Counted from the stretch's first letter, positions 44,678 through 57,544 are shown. The stretch: 64,000 bases of DNA from Capra hircus (GCF_001704415.2 NC_030827.1:46132271-46196270), one strand, 5' to 3'. Notes: generated by a model from the sequence alone, not told the origin. A program made the numbers and translations.

Positions 44678-47600
44678 ACTTCAGGGTAAGGACGCTTGGA
44701 GCTCTAGTTGTATGTTCTCCTAGTAAATACATTCTCTACTTTACTAACTCTATGATGTGCTTGTGTGAGTGATTGATCAAAAGCCAGAGGTGCATAAAAC
44801 AAGTGTGAAACAATATTAGAGCCCAGCTTTGCAGTTCTGTGGTGTCTCATAATGACTGAGGGCAGCCCCAAGGGGAGCCTGTCAGGGGTTTATACCAATC
44901 CGCCAATGCCAAGAAGCACCCAACGTCCCTGCAAGGGGAGCGACCAGAAATGGGTGAAGCATGTGGACCAAACTTTCCTTTCTTGGTCACCTTTTCCTGG
45001 TCTCTTTAACCATTTCGTAAATGCCTGGGAATTGAAATGACTAATCTAATCTATCGAATCATAGATTTTCAAGGGACTTGCAATCCATGCTGTTACTATG
45101 TACTATTATTGAGACCCCATATTTGGATTGACAGTCCTGAAGCACCTAGTCTTGCTAGAAGCCAAAACTTACACCTGAGTTGTCTTTTCACGCACTTCAT
45201 AGAGGAGCACGTTCGAGAGCTGGGTGGACCTCTGGCTTCAGGAATGTCTCTCAGGCTAGAAGTTGCTCTCTTAGCTGCCTACCTCAGCAACCTGTAAGTG
45301 AGTCCTTGTAACAGCTGTACCTCTGGTCCATATGAATGGAGGCACTGCTCGCGACTATGAGATTTCTGAGGACACAGGTCGGGAATCCTAAGATTCGGTC
45401 AGGTTAGAAGTGAAGTGGACGTCTTCCTTTGGTAACACTGGCTCTTGGTGGACCAGAGGAGGCTCTCCAGTGGCTTTTGTCTCAAATCCTTTGATATTCT
45501 TTCTGTGGAATCTGTGGAAATGAACTGGAAAGATTAGCCATAATAGCTTGAGAACAAAAATCGCTTGTTTTTTCCTTGGTGGCTGGCCCTTCACCACCTC
45601 TTTTGCTATCATATATCACCCCGAGTGGCATCAGAGGAGGAACAGAAATCAGGCAAAGGTTCTAAAGGTGAGGAATTGTACATCAGTCTGGGATGCCATC
45701 AGGTCTACCTCTGGTGCATGTCTACCCTGCCTCAGTGGTAGAATGAGGAGGGATGGTAATTGGTAAAAGACAGGTTAACTCTGGCCAGGGAAGGAAGCTT
45801 AGTTGGAAGACCTGTCTCTACCCTATCTATAGCAAGGAGGAAAGCCTCCAATGGAAAAAAAGCCTTGGCACTGCACACGGCTTTTTTCTCTCTTACAGAT
45901 GAGACTTAGTGGTTCCAGAACCACTCCCTTTGAATTGTATCTTGAAAATATAGGATAAGTTTGATCCCAAGAGCCTAAAAATTCCCTTATATACAGGCTT
46001 TCTTTGCTTTATGAGAAGACCTCACCTTCGTAGGGAAACAATCCCTGTTGGGACAATATCTCATCAGTCAATCTACCCTGGTCATCAGAGCCAACTTCAA
46101 CAGTCTCTGGTTTGAAAATTTTAGCTATGAAACTATGAATACAAATGGGAGAGATGACATTTTTGACAGTGAATGGCCATGGTATTCTTTAGACTCCAGA
46201 AAAAATTGGTTACAATGTAATATTTTTGAAATTACAAAACTGGTTCTTTTTGCACATGCAATTAGGAAAGAACTGTCTTGTTAAAGGACTTTTTTTTTTT
46301 TTTTGGAGCTTTGATCCTGCATGAGAAACAAAAACATATCTTAGAAAAAATGTGAAGTTAACTCTTATCATGTCCTTGAGGTACACAGCCCACTCTATCT
46401 GTAACTCCAGCTATGGGAAAATTGGTAGAACTTTAGGTCAAGGGGATAAAAAAAAAAAAAAAGGCAAATAGACATTTTAAATTTCAAGTGGAAAACTGAG
46501 GTTTCTGTCTGTCCAGATTTGTGTGTGTCTCAGTGTGTGTCTCCATCCTTGTACAACATTGCTGAAGCCTAATTGGTCAATGAGCTCTATTAAATTGGCC
46601 TAAAAAAAGTAAGCACTTACAAATCAAAGAGTTCTAAATTGAAAGAAGTTAAATAAAATGAATTTCAGGCTTGTGTGAACAGGGAAATATTCACTATTAA
46701 ATTGATACCTGGTATTGATGTTTGTTTATTGATCTAATTAACATAGACATGGTGACAAAACTTTTACAAATGACATAGCTTCGGGTGACTTATGTTTACC
46801 AATCTAAAAAAGAATAATACAAAGCTCAGTTCATTGTTGCCAAAAGAAAGTAGGACATGTGTTTTCAATAAAAAGGTGTAAGGCATGGAATTACATTCTA
46901 ATAAAGAAAAAAGGAAGTAAATCTGAACTTCCATGTGTCTGTTCTATGAATGGGCAAATAAAGTGATGAACACAAAAAGTGTAAAAAATGTTGGTGGCAA
47001 GTGAAGAGAGTTTTGTGCATGAAAAAAGTTTCTTAAGGCATTAAACTGCCTTTGATATCTTTGTTACTTTGATTAAGTGAATAACTATTGTTTCACAGTG
47101 AATATAAGCTGGTACCAATCTGGAATTTGATTTTCCATTCCTGTTAAGGCTTTTGTGATAGCTCAGCTGGTATAGAATCTGCCTGCAATGCGAGAGACCT
47201 GGGTTCAATCCCTGGGTTGGGAAGATCCCCTGGAGAAGGGAAAGGCTACCCACTCTAGTGTTATGGCTTGGTGAATTCCATGGATAAAAGACAAACTTTT
47301 CTTGGAATGTGGCTTTTGATAACAGACTATGGCACACATAAACAAAGCTCATTCTGCCTTTACAAAAATTAACCCCTCATCAGGGAATTTAAGATGGATA
47401 AACATTGGCTATAAAGCAAACAGTCAGGGCTATAGGAAAGCCAAGATGGCCACCTGGCTTTTCCTGGCTCCCTGACAAACCTCACTTTTATTCTATTAGA
47501 TAAAGCCTTTTCTGACTTTAGGGTCAATATCTCACAATGGAGAAAAAATGGTTAAAATGTGTTTTCTACAATCTCCAGTTATTGGGGCACCCACTTTACT

Positions 47601-49803
47601 GGACAGGTCATACAGACATTGGCAGAAAATAATCATGAGCATATTGGAGACTGTTGTTTCACTGATGTCTTTGGTCATTGGGAAGGGATGGCGGAACAAA
47701 GGGGATTAGTAACATGAGATTGAATAAACTGCTAAATATGACTACAATTTTTATGACTTTTTATTTAATATATTACTGGCTTCTAATCTTTGTTTTCAGA
47801 TATAAAGGAGCTCTTCTTAAGTTACTGATTATTTAAAACAATTTAGTAATTTACACCTGTGGGTAAAATTAGAACATTTTTCTTTTCTCTCTGCTGTGTC
47901 CCTCCAGAAATTGGAGATGTTTGGGTTCTGAACAGCCTCATCAAGGTAAAAAAGACTGTCTCCTGACATATATAGAAATCTGAAAAGATACTGGGGAGCT
48001 CTAAAAGAAAAATCCACCCAACTGATGTCAGGTCTATGGCATCTATTATGTTTCACTGAATATTAAGTTCTAGTTTTGTTAATTAAGGTGTGTATTTACT
48101 AAGGCTCACTTCTGAGACAGTTCCTTGTGGTTATGTTACATTGCTAAGAGGTTTAATTAAGTTATTACAAAGGACACTTTGAGTTTGTCTCTAAAGATTG
48201 TCTCAGTAACCTGGCTTTGAATAAAGATCAGATGCTCCATTGTCTACAACCATGAGATTAACAGCAGGCTATAGTCATTTAACAAGCTAAGTCAGATGAC
48301 CTGAGGATGTCACTGGGCTATACCTAATGGAAGTTCTTAACTTCAATTCTTACTTATGGTTTTACTATTACTGCTAACTATATTGCTTTCTATATTGCCT
48401 GTTTCAAGAAGTGTTGTCCCTTACACTGAGTGACAGAGCCACTGATAGAATTATGGTGTCCAATTCCATATGAGATCCATAATTGTAATGGTGTGACTCT
48501 GCATATGAGAAGAAGCAACAAGAGGGAATATTTTCCTGGACCAAGAGACTATTGAGACAGGTGCGGTCCAGAGAATTTTGCTACTCACAGGGGCGAGTCC
48601 AATAATAGCACATAGAGTGGCCTACCAGTGAAATCTTTGACAAAACTGGGAATGAGCCTTCCCAGCACCATGGGACAAGATGGTCATGAAATGGCCCCCA
48701 AACTGTGGTCAAACTCATGGCCATAAAGGGGCCTTGCAGCTGGAAACTGGCACTTTCAAGGATTAAATCATGGACACTACAGCTGCTGACCTTCAACATC
48801 TCCTGAGTGAAATTCAGGACAGAAATCAGAAATTAGGCATTCACTCTGTGCCCTGGAAAAATGGACAAAACAGGCCTTCAGATAGTTAGATATTTTCAGG
48901 TAAAGATTTTCTTTAGCCCAAATTCTTGCATCTTCTCATACCTAGAAAAATGCTAAAATTGTTAATGGTGACAACTACTTTGGCTTATATATTGATACCA
49001 CAATGAGAGGCTAAAGCCTACTTGGACAAACTTAGACAACTGCCTACATAACTATAAGTCTCCCAGAAACAGCTGTCTACATTGGGGTTCAGACTCATTC
49101 TTCTAAAAAGAAGTGATAAGATTTATTTTGTCTGTTAAGGTTCAGGATTTGTTATAACTACATTCAAAATGTAAAAGAACATGCCAAATGGCTCCATTCT
49201 TATAAACAGGGCAACCCAAAGGGTTAGCTCTATCTAAACCAGGATCAAAATTACTACCAAATGTAACCTGATACTTTCTCTTGCTTGGACTGATGATTAT
49301 GATAATTCTTTTACTGATATTTGGTCTCTGCATTTTAATCTACTTGTCTAGTTTCTTCTTTCTAAAGGATACAAAGGCTTCCCAGACCAAGTAACAATGA
49401 TCTGGAGATTCTGGTCACTCTTCAAAATGGACTCCTCTGATATTCCAGATACAGATATCTGTTCTGTTCACAGATACAATCTTCATTTACAAGCCCTCCT
49501 TTGTGGAAATCTATCTTGACTGTAATAATTGTAGTCATCTTATCCTTGCTGTTTGCTTCTTATATCTGTAACTGTATAATGAATTTTGTATCTAAGTGGC
49601 TTGGGCATTTAAGCTACAAGTGATTGTTCATGCCCCTGCAGTTTCTACTGCCTCCTCTATTACTCAGGGCCCTTGGATCAGAGACCCTCAATATGAGGAT
49701 AAGGAAAATTTGTTGCCTCAGTAATTTAGGGTCTGCCTCTCTTTCCAGCAGGAAGAAGTTATGGAACAATTTCCACCTCTTTCCCTGGCAACCATATTCT
49801 CCT
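44678..49803 (+). pseudogene. ERV interior, degenerate
   Basis: No intact gag, pro or pol motif could be read. Open frames such as 44852-45040 and 45037-45297 show no domain I can name. Near the 3' end (about 49510-49620) a hydrophobic stretch followed by a short basic tail, just upstream of the polypurine tract, is where an envelope transmembrane segment and cytoplasmic tail would lie; it is broken by stops upstream. A 15-bp A run lies near 46450. The interior is shorter than a complete provirus, so part of pol and env is probably deleted. Confidence 0.6.
47147..47284 (+). mobile_element. Bov-tA SINE inside the ERV
   Basis: Head 'atagctcagctggtatagaa', B-box 'gggttcaatccctgggttgg', body to 'ggtgaattccatgga'. 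It is truncated at its 3' end and younger than the provirus. Confidence 0.92.
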
Positions 49804-49804
49804 A

Positions 49805-49818
49805 AAAGCAGGAGGAAA
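49805..49818 (+). other. ERV polypurine tract
   Basis: aaagcaggaggaaa immediately precedes the tg start of the 3' LTR, the expected site of plus-strand priming. Confidence 0.75.
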
Positions 49819-50441
49819 TGAAAGAGTTAAAGCTTAGGCAGGCAGTCCAAGGCCCTGTAAAGAGGAGGCAAACATTCTCATTCATGCTTTCCTTGAGCCT
49901 TGTGCAACAATGTATCTTACCAGAGAACTGACCTTTCTTGAGGTCAAGAACTAATGATTACACAGTATGATGTTATACTCATGGAAATGCTTTTCTTCAG
50001 CTCTATGTTAATGATTATAATTGTAACAAATATTGCCTGGGAACCTGTATCTCAAGACTTGTAGCCCTGATTACACAGCAATGGTATATCTTGCCCAGAG
50101 ACATTGTCTGGAACCTGTTCTCCCTGGCTAATCTTGTGCCAAAGTTATCTCAGGATATATGTCTTGGGAAAGGGCCTAGTGGAACTCTTACAACGTTGAG
50201 GTATTCTTTTTATCTATTCTTAGCAGCTAGTTGAGAAGTATGTAAGGTCCCACTTAAACTAGTGAGGCGGGTACTCTTTCTATCCACTTCTGATGTCTAT
50301 GTCAGAAGCTTTCTCTGTTCTGTCACTTTAAATGAAATTTTGCACACAAAGCTCTGAGTGATTGAGACCTGTCTTTGGTCCTGGAGTTAAATCTTCTTCA
50401 GAGACCATGAATCCAGCGGCACCATTCATTGTAAGCAATCA
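49819..50441 (+). repeat. 3' LTR of the ERV
   Basis: Aligns to the 5' LTR throughout. Its TATA word has become tatgtaa (50239-50245) and its polyadenylation signal aatgaa (50331-50336), so this copy is degraded at both core sites. Confidence 0.87.
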
Positions 50442-50635
50442 ATAGGCACCAGTAAGTTTTTTATGTGTTATATTTAGAAAACACCTTTTTTTTTTTTTTT
50501 TTTTTGAACTATCCATTCGTGCTGTCCTATTCTTCTTCCTGGAAGTAAATTTCTTCAGTCAGCAAACTATAAAACCATGGACCACAAGGATAGTTTGTTT
50601 CTTCCCTGAATGCAAATAAGAATGTGTTTAGCTAA
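50442..50635. other. Spacer with poly(T) run
   Basis: A T-run at about 50486-50504; otherwise unassigned. Confidence 0.6.
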
Positions 50636-50985
50636 GTTCAGTTGCTCAGTCCAGTTGCTCAGTCATGCCTGACTCTTTGTGACCCCCACAGACTGCAGCA
50701 TGCCACGCTTCCCTGTCCATCACCAACTCCCAAAACTTGCTCAAACTCACGTCCATAGAATCGGTGACACCATCCAACCATTTAGTCTTCTGTCACCCCA
50801 TTATCCTCCCGCCTTCAATGTTTCCCAGCATCAGGGTGTTTTCCAATGAGTCAGTACTTCAGGTCAGGTGGCCAAGGTATTGAAGCTTCAGTTTCAGCAT
50901 CAGTCCTTCCAATGAATATTCAGGACTGATTTCCTTTAGGTTTGACTGGTTTGATCTCCTTGCTCTCCAAGGAACTCTCCAAGAA
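50636..50985 (-). mobile_element. BovB LINE 3' fragment, antisense
   Basis: Begins with a duplicated tag 'cagttgctcagtccagttgc' and ends near 'tctccaaggaactctcc'. Confidence 0.92.
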
Positions 50986-51859
50986 AGTGTTACCTTGTAG
51001 TGTTTTAGGCATTAGCTTGGATTACAATATTGACTAATCATATTTGGAATTAGCTAAGGAAATTTTAAGAGGGTTTTCTTGTTTTTAAAAAGAAATAATT
51101 GGTTTATCCAACACTGCCTGAATTTCTGAACCCCTTTAACTCCTTTCAGTTTTGCTTGAAATAAGACAGTAACTTTTCTGAACTCCTTTTTGTCTAACCT
51201 TGATAAAAATTTGCAATGATTTTGAACACTCACTATTCCATTTAGCTTTCCAGCCTATTCACCTAGAACCTACAATGTTTTCTTTGTTAAAAAATGTCAT
51301 CCATTTTTTAAAACCCAGTTTACCACTGCATAATATGTGACACCATCTTTTTAGTGACTGAAATTAGCCTCCTCATTTTTGGATCTTACTTTCTAAGCCA
51401 TTGCCACATATTTAGGTGTTTCACAATTGTAACACTCAGTTCCTGATACCAATATTCTAAGTTACTAAGCAGGAACATCATACTGTAGGAATAGCAACAA
51501 TAACAATAGCCTCAGTGGATTTATATAACAAAAATTTATTTTCTATAAATACCCCATGTCACATGTAGGTTGGCAGGGGACTCTGGCAAATCAATAATTC
51601 TGGGTCACTGGATGTTGGAGAGTTCACTAGCTTTTAAATGTATCACATGGGACAACCTCCTCCATCATAGCAGTAGAAAAAGGGGAGTAGTTAATGATCA
51701 ATAAAGATTTCTCTGACATTTGGATTTGAAAAAAGTTTCCACCTGTATTTCATTCACCAGAACCTTTACTATGGACTAGAAAATTCAAAACAGGAGGATA
51801 TCTCTTTTTCTGTTTTAATACAAATTTTGTATGTATTATTAATATTGAAAGTGATTTTA
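50986..51859. other. Unassigned stretch
   Basis: No gene. 51520-51680 ('aaaatttattttctataaat', 'aggttggcaggggactctgg') looks like an old interspersed repeat but is not assignable by eye. Confidence 0.4.
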
Positions 51860-51985
51860 GAGAATTCCCTGGCAGTCCAGTGGTTAGGACTGAGCACTTT
51901 CAATGCTGAATGCCTAGTTCAATCCTTGGTTAAGGGACTAAGATCACAAGCTGTGTAATGTGGCCAAAAGCTTTTTATTTTTTTT
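51860..51985 (+). mobile_element. CHR-type SINE (Cetartiodactyla)
   Basis: 'ttccctggcagtccagtggt', 'taggactgagcactttcaat', 'ggttaagggactaagatcac' and 'gtggccaaaagc' match the tRNA-derived CHR family shared by whales, hippos and ruminants. Confidence 0.85.
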
Positions 51986-52121
51986 TCTTTTTAAAAATAT
52001 TTATGTTTATTAATTTAAATATTATCTTCATTTCTGTATATCTAGGGTGTTTTTAATTATTGAGTTTTTCATTTTGTATCATTTTTGTGATGTGCCATAT
52101 GCATAATACACTGAAAAAAAA

Positions 52122-52255
52122 AAAGAAACTGAAAGTGAAAGTCGCTCAGTCATGTCCAACACTTTGCAACCCTGTGGGCTATACAGTCCACAGAATTATC
52201 CAGGCCAGAATACTGGAATGGGTAGCCTTTCCCTTCTCCATGGGATCTTTTAGCT
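52122..52255 (-). mobile_element. BovA-type SINE, antisense
   Basis: 'gaaagtgaaagtcgctcagt' to 'gggtagcctttcccttctcc', without a tRNA-like head. Confidence 0.9.
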
Positions 52256-52304
52256 CCTAATTATAAATGTGTGTTTTGTTTCAAATTCTTACCCGAATAT
52301 AAGG

Positions 52305-52392
52305 ACTTCCTAGGTGGCTGAGACCATTAAGAATCTCCTACAATGCGGAAGACCTGGGTTCGATCCTGGCTTGGGAAGAGCCCCTAGATCTT
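52305..52392 (+). mobile_element. Bov-tA SINE head fragment
   Basis: 'aaggacttcctaggtggctg', 'ggttcgatcctggcttggga', truncated after the linker. Confidence 0.85.
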
Positions 52393-52789
52393 CAAATTCT
52401 TATGTTCATACTTTTTTTCTTTGTATTTTTTATTATTGAATAGTACAGGTCATAAACTAGGGAACAGTAGTTATATTGGAAATTCCTGCTTCCTTTCCGA
52501 AATTATGTATTATTGAACTATCCACTGAAGGTGCTACCTTTGGAGTACAAGCATCTGTGCAATGATGTGTAATCCAACCTTCCATTTTGTTGCCTCCAGA
52601 TTGTTGTTTCTTCCATCCCAATTCGTGCCTAATTAAAATTCAAAAATATAGACCACAGGGATAAACAGGAAACATGGAGGGAATTGACCCTTTCAATGCT
52701 ACCTAAATCTCAAGACTAGTCATTTTCTTTGTAGTACTTTTTGGCTTTATAGCACAGCCTAATTTTAAATTATTTATCTTCTTATCTTT

Positions 52790-53400
52790 AATTTTTTTTG
52801 AATATAATCCATAGGCAGGAATGCAATTTTCTATTATATTCTCCAAGCCTTTGACTCTTTTTCATTTTCTTACTAGTGCTTTTTGAAGAGCAATCTATGG
52901 TAATATCAATAAATTTTAATTTGCTATGAGTTTTTAAATGGTGTTTTCAGTGTCATGGAGAAAATATTTTCAACTAACTTCAAGGCACAAATGTTTTTTT
53001 CCTATATTAATTCTAGAAAATTTATGGTTTTAGGTTTTAAGTTTAGGTCAATGATCTATTTTTTGTTAACCTTTTTGAAGTCGTGTATGTGTTGTAATTT
53101 TTTTCTTAATGTGTCTTTGAGAATTTTCCAGCACTAGTGAAGAGATTAACTTTTTTCCCATTGGATTTCATTCCACTGAATCTCAATCAACATGTACATA
53201 TAGTCCTATTTCTGGATTCTCTGCTCTTTTTTATTGATGTATTTGACAATACCTACTCCAACTACATTATTGTGATTAATGAAACATTACTGTAGGTCTG
53301 GGCATTAGATAGTTAACACTATGAAACTTCCAATTCTGTTCTTTTTCAGTATCTCATTGGCTATTGCAATTCACTGTCATTTCCAGAAGCTTTAGGCCTT
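52790..53400 (-). mobile_element. Old L1 ORF2 fragment, antisense
   Basis: 'attgtgattaatgaaacatt', 'cttccaattctgttcttttt' and 'tctcattggctattgcaatt' mirror the antisense ORF2 region seen in the full L1 at 15060-15190, in much older form. Confidence 0.65.
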
Positions 53401-53805
53401 TGTTCTAAAGGAGAGATGAGGAGAAGAATCTGAGTTCCACAGTGGCCACTGTTCACTCTGTCTCCCCAACCCTCACTCAAATCCTGCAGCAAGAGTGAGA
53501 CTTTCTCCATTCACAGATTTTGAGTGAATGTCTGCTATTGTCCTTGTAAAAGAGCCTGGGAGAGGTTGGAAATCTCTTCAGTGTATATGGCTTTAAAGGG
53601 TTCTATAATATTTCCCCAGTCACTTATACTGATTAAACATTTTCCAGAATTCTTCTTGCTAGTGGCTAGCAGTAGCTAGAAACAAGCTAGAACTAGCATC
53701 ATTTCTGTTTAGAAGTACCCATCTTTTCTTGGGTTTCTGGTTAGCTGGTCACCTTTGACATTGTCTTTTTTATGGAAACAAGAAAATTTGAGTTGGCTGA
53801 TTAGG
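53401..53805. other. Unassigned stretch
   Basis: Nothing recognised with confidence. Confidence 0.4.
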
Positions 53806-53910
53806 GCTTCCCTAGTGAATCAGTGGTAAAGAATCCGCTTGCAATGCAGGAGACACAGGATACATGAGTTCAGTTCCTGGGTCTGGAAGATCCCCTGGAA
53901 AAGGAAATTA
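53806..53910 (+). mobile_element. Bov-tA SINE head fragment
   Basis: 'gggcttccctagtgaatcag' to 'gatcccctggaaaaggaaat', truncated. Confidence 0.88.
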
Positions 53911-54555
53911 ATTTGCTGACTGTCGTGTTTTTGTGTGTGTTGGTTTGCTTTTGTTGTTGTTAAGAGTAAGAATAATGCTGTTTCAAGCTTTTTACATTCT
54001 ACATGGAAATCAAAAGTCACATAGTCATTCGGCTAGATTTTGAAGATTTTTCAGCATTGAAGGCACTTGTTTCCAAAATTCAGATTAGTTTCCCTCCTTC
54101 TGGTTTAGTGGAATGGTGAAAATCTCCACCCAACACATATCTTATTTGAGCTGAGCTTTTCCCAGACTCCTTGCAAGACTAGTAATGACATTGCTATTCA
54201 GATACAAGGGACTAGAAATAGGTAAATTTGCAATGACCCTGGATAAGAAAAAGTTCAGACTCTTAATGAGGAAAGTGAGAATATAGATGAAAAGAAATGG
54301 TGGATTCAAAAAGCAATAGAGAATTAATGACTTATTTATTTATGAGGTACTTAAGTGAATGATGAAAATAATACCCTTTTTTTTTTCTTTGTGTGACTGT
54401 GGAGAGTTTGAAAGTCTTACTTATAGCAAGTTATACAAGTGAAGTGAAAAATTTGGGGAAGAAGACAAATAGACATTATCTGCGCTCTTTTTTGTGCATA
54501 TGAACTAAGCTGCTGTTTTTCAGAGGTATTCTTTAATCTTTGCAATTACCCTTTA
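53911..54555. other. Unassigned stretch
   Basis: Nothing recognised apart from short T-rich runs. Confidence 0.45.
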
Positions 54556-54906
54556 TTTTTGAAATTTTTATTTATTTATTTTTTGCTGTGCTGGGTCTTC
54601 ATTGCTATGTGAGCTTTTGTCTAGTTGTGGTGAGCAGGGGCCGCTTTCTAGTTGTTACACCCAGGCTTCTCATTGCAGTGGCTTCTCTTACTGCAGAGCA
54701 CAGACTCTAGGATGCACGGGCTTCAATAGTTGTGGCACATGGACTCAGTAGTTGCAGCTCCCAGGCTCTAGAGTACAAGCTCAATAGTTGTGATGCACAG
54801 ACTTAGTTGCTCCACAGCATTTGGGAATCTTTGTGGATGGGGGATTAAACCCCTGTCTTTTGCATTGGCAGGTGGATTCTTTACCACTGAGTCACCAGGA
54901 AAGACC
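54556..54906 (-). mobile_element. CHR-like long SINE, antisense
   Basis: 'tgctgtgctgggtcttcatt', 'gcttctcttactgcagagca', 'gctctagagtacaagctcaa' and the terminal 'gattctttaccactgagtca' are the antisense of the long cetartiodactyl tRNA-derived SINE. Confidence 0.82.
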
Positions 54907-55051
54907 TAAATATTTATTACTTTGATCACATTTCACAGACTGGCAAATTCCGTTTTAAGGGAATTGAGTAGCAATAATACTACATGGCAGAATAGAGAAC
55001 ACACAATAACACTTGCCAAGATTTGTAATCCTTGACACTTATGACGTTTTG

Positions 55052-55258
55052 AAAGTGAAAATGTTAGTCACTCAGTCATGACCAAATCTTTGTGATCCCA
55101 TGAACTATAACTCACCAGGCTCCTCTGTCCATGAAATTCTTCAGGCAAGATACTGGAATAGGTAGCCATTCCCTTCCCTAGGGTTTCTTCCCAACCTAGG
55201 GATCAAACCTGGGTCTCCTGCATTGCAGGCAGATTTCTTACCATTGGAGCCTCCAGGA
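55052..55258 (-). mobile_element. Bov-tA SINE, antisense
   Basis: 'gaaagtgaaaatgttagtca' to 'ttaccattggagcctccagg'; complete but diverged. Confidence 0.93.
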
Positions 55259-55429
55259 GGGTGAGACAATTCCTGGGGGAAACTGTGCTATGCGTTACAG
55301 GATCCATGAGCAGTACTTATTAGATGCCAGTAGGAACTACCTTCCCACTCAATTATGACAACCAAATATATCTCCAGATATTGCAAAAGCCCCCCAGGAA
55401 AAATTATTTGCCCCATTTTGAGACTGAGA

Positions 55430-55514
55430 GTTGGTGATGGACAGGGAGGCCTGGCATGCTGCAGTTCATGGAGTCACAGAGTCAGATGCGACTGAGCAAC
55501 TGAACTGAACTGGG
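55430..55514 (+). mobile_element. BovB LINE 3' stub
   Basis: 'gttggtgatggacagggagg' to 'gagcaactgaactgaactgg'. Confidence 0.92.
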
Positions 55515-56465
55515 CTGAGAACCATCAATCTAATCTCCCTTACTCCAAACTTTCAGCTGTTAATGAGTCTTATCTATTGCCTTCTGAAATCCAGTGTGTA
55601 TCTTTGAATTTGACATTAATAGATTATAAGTATTGCAGGTAATTCTAAATGGAAGCAATGGTGTAAAATAGCATATAAGCATTATCAGAAATTTGAGAAA
55701 ATGAACGAAATTGTCCTGGTCTGATGGCAATTTTAATATCTCTAGCATATGCATAATTAGTGATACTAAAGAATTTCACCTAACCCATTTTGTTTCATAT
55801 TAGATTTTATTAGCACAATTAAGCTGCTCTTTAAAATCCATAAAAGTCCATCTGTCTGTAGTCTAGATTCAGGCACATCTTTTTCAAGGTCATTTTATAA
55901 ATTGATAATTAACCTTCTAAATATAGATACTTCATACTAAAGGTCTTTTGCCATATCTAATTAAAGCAAAGCAGTTGCATTTATATCTCCCAGAAGATAT
56001 GTGGTTTGCATTTATTTTAGCATTACAATTAAAATGATGATTTCTTGGTTTTCCTAAAAATAAAATGATGGATGTAAACAACATCTGTTAAGATACTCAC
56101 AATAGTATTTGTGTGTAATGATTAATAGTCCTTTATTAAGCACACACTTGTTGGAATCATAGATTTATAGATTTCAAAAGAGATCACCCAGAAAAGTACT
56201 AAATAGGAAAAAAACAGAGTCAAACAGCTGTTAAAAATTCAAACATGAAAAGAAAGTCATGGCATACTGATGTATGGAATTCCAAGTTGGTATAAGATTG
56301 AGAAATAAAATCACTAAAAGTACTACTGAGGAAAAAGCCAGCTAAACACAAGTTAAAGGAAGATTAGTTGAACAGCAAAGTAAAGTAAATTGCCATGTAA
56401 GGATGAAATCTAAGATATTAAGAAATACATTTATTATTGTTCAGGTCTTAAGTAATAAAAGAAGT
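55515..56465. other. AT-rich unassigned stretch
   Basis: Nothing recognised. Confidence 0.5.
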
Positions 56466-56664
56466 CCCTGCTCTCTGGTGGCTCAGTGATAAAGAAGCCA
56501 GCTGCCAAGCAGGAGATGTGAGTCCAATCCCAGAGCTGAGAAGATACCCTGGAGAAGGAAATGGCAACCCACTCCCATATTCTTGCTTGGGAAATCCCAG
56601 GGACAGAGGAACTTGGCGGGCTACAGTCCATGGGGTTGCAAAGAGTTAGATGCAGCTCAGCACA
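56466..56664 (+). mobile_element. Bov-tA SINE
   Basis: Head 'tggtggctcagtgataaaga', body 'ggcaacccactcccatattc', end 'gagttagatgcagctcagca'. Confidence 0.94.
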
Positions 56665-56847
56665 TGTGCATTAGTTACTGGAGAATTGAAGGAATGCAGT
56701 TAAAATGTAAGAGGCCACAATACAAAGAGCCACAGTGCATTGTTATTTTGAAGTTGAGCTGTCTTTTTAGTCAGTGGTCTGCATATTTTAATTAAAGATC
56801 CAATACAAATTGATAACTGCAGAAACTTGAGAGGGCTTTAAACTGCA

Positions 56848-56935
56848 GTTCCTTCACTGGTAAATAGTGATGTCCATATTTATCTTGCAAAATATCTATG
56901 AGGATAAGAATTTGTTGTCCTTAGGTAAGGCTAGT
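56848..56935 (-). repeat. MIR-like SINE fragment
   Basis: 'gttccttcactggtaaatag' followed by 'atctatgaggataag' is the antisense MIR pattern. Confidence 0.5.
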
Positions 56936-57544
56936 ACTGGCCTTCGATTCAATAGGAGTGAGAGTATCAAGGATCATAAGTCTGACTGTAGTGATCAGAA
57001 GTATTCAAAACAAAGGATATAGATAGTGAGCTATATTTTCTCAACTATTCACACTTGTTGAATATAGGATGGTTTAATATAAAGTATTGTTTATATTTAC
57101 AATATAACTAATATTCCAAACTGGGAAACATTTTTAATTTTTCAGTAAAACTTTAAGTAAATACAATGTAGAAAGGATATTATAATCGTCTATCAACAAT
57201 TTTCAATGAATGATCAACCTACTTTTATACATATCCCCACGCAATTTCCCTTCTCTACCTAGTGTAAATTAATGTGAAAGTAATTAGAGAATCATTTTAG
57301 TTTAAATATACCAGCATATGTTCTATAAAACAGTTTTTTAAAAAACATGAAATATGCCCTCAATAAAATTACCACATCAAAAAAAAAAACCTTTTAAATA
57401 TCAGAAAATATAGACACATTGTTCACAAGTACACATTATAAATCTGTTTTTAATTTCCTTTTTATCAGTTGGACGGCAAAACTAAGTAATACCTGTGTGT
57501 ATAATTACATGATATGGCCCTCAAGTCTCTTTTTTCTTTTTCTT
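56936..57544. other. AT-rich unassigned stretch
   Basis: Nothing recognised. Confidence 0.5.

Larger units (their letters stand above)
44043..50441 (+). mobile_element. Endogenous retrovirus, two LTRs, decayed interior
   Basis: Both LTRs begin tgaaagagttaaag and align along their length. A tRNA-Pro-type primer-binding site follows the first, and a polypurine tract precedes the second. The bounding tetranucleotides acag (44039-44042) and atag (50442-50445) may be a 4-bp target duplication with one change. These traits fit a gammaretrovirus-like (class I) element. The interior is only about 5.2 kb, has no long open frame and is interrupted by a SINE, so it is an inactive fossil with internal loss. 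LTR divergence is clear by eye, so the insertion is old. Confidence 0.88.

Noticed and set aside
9560..56664. tRNA genes suggested by A- and B-box-like words
   Set aside because: These are the tRNA-derived heads of Bov-tA and CHR SINEs, lacking full cloverleaf arms and each followed by a SINE body.
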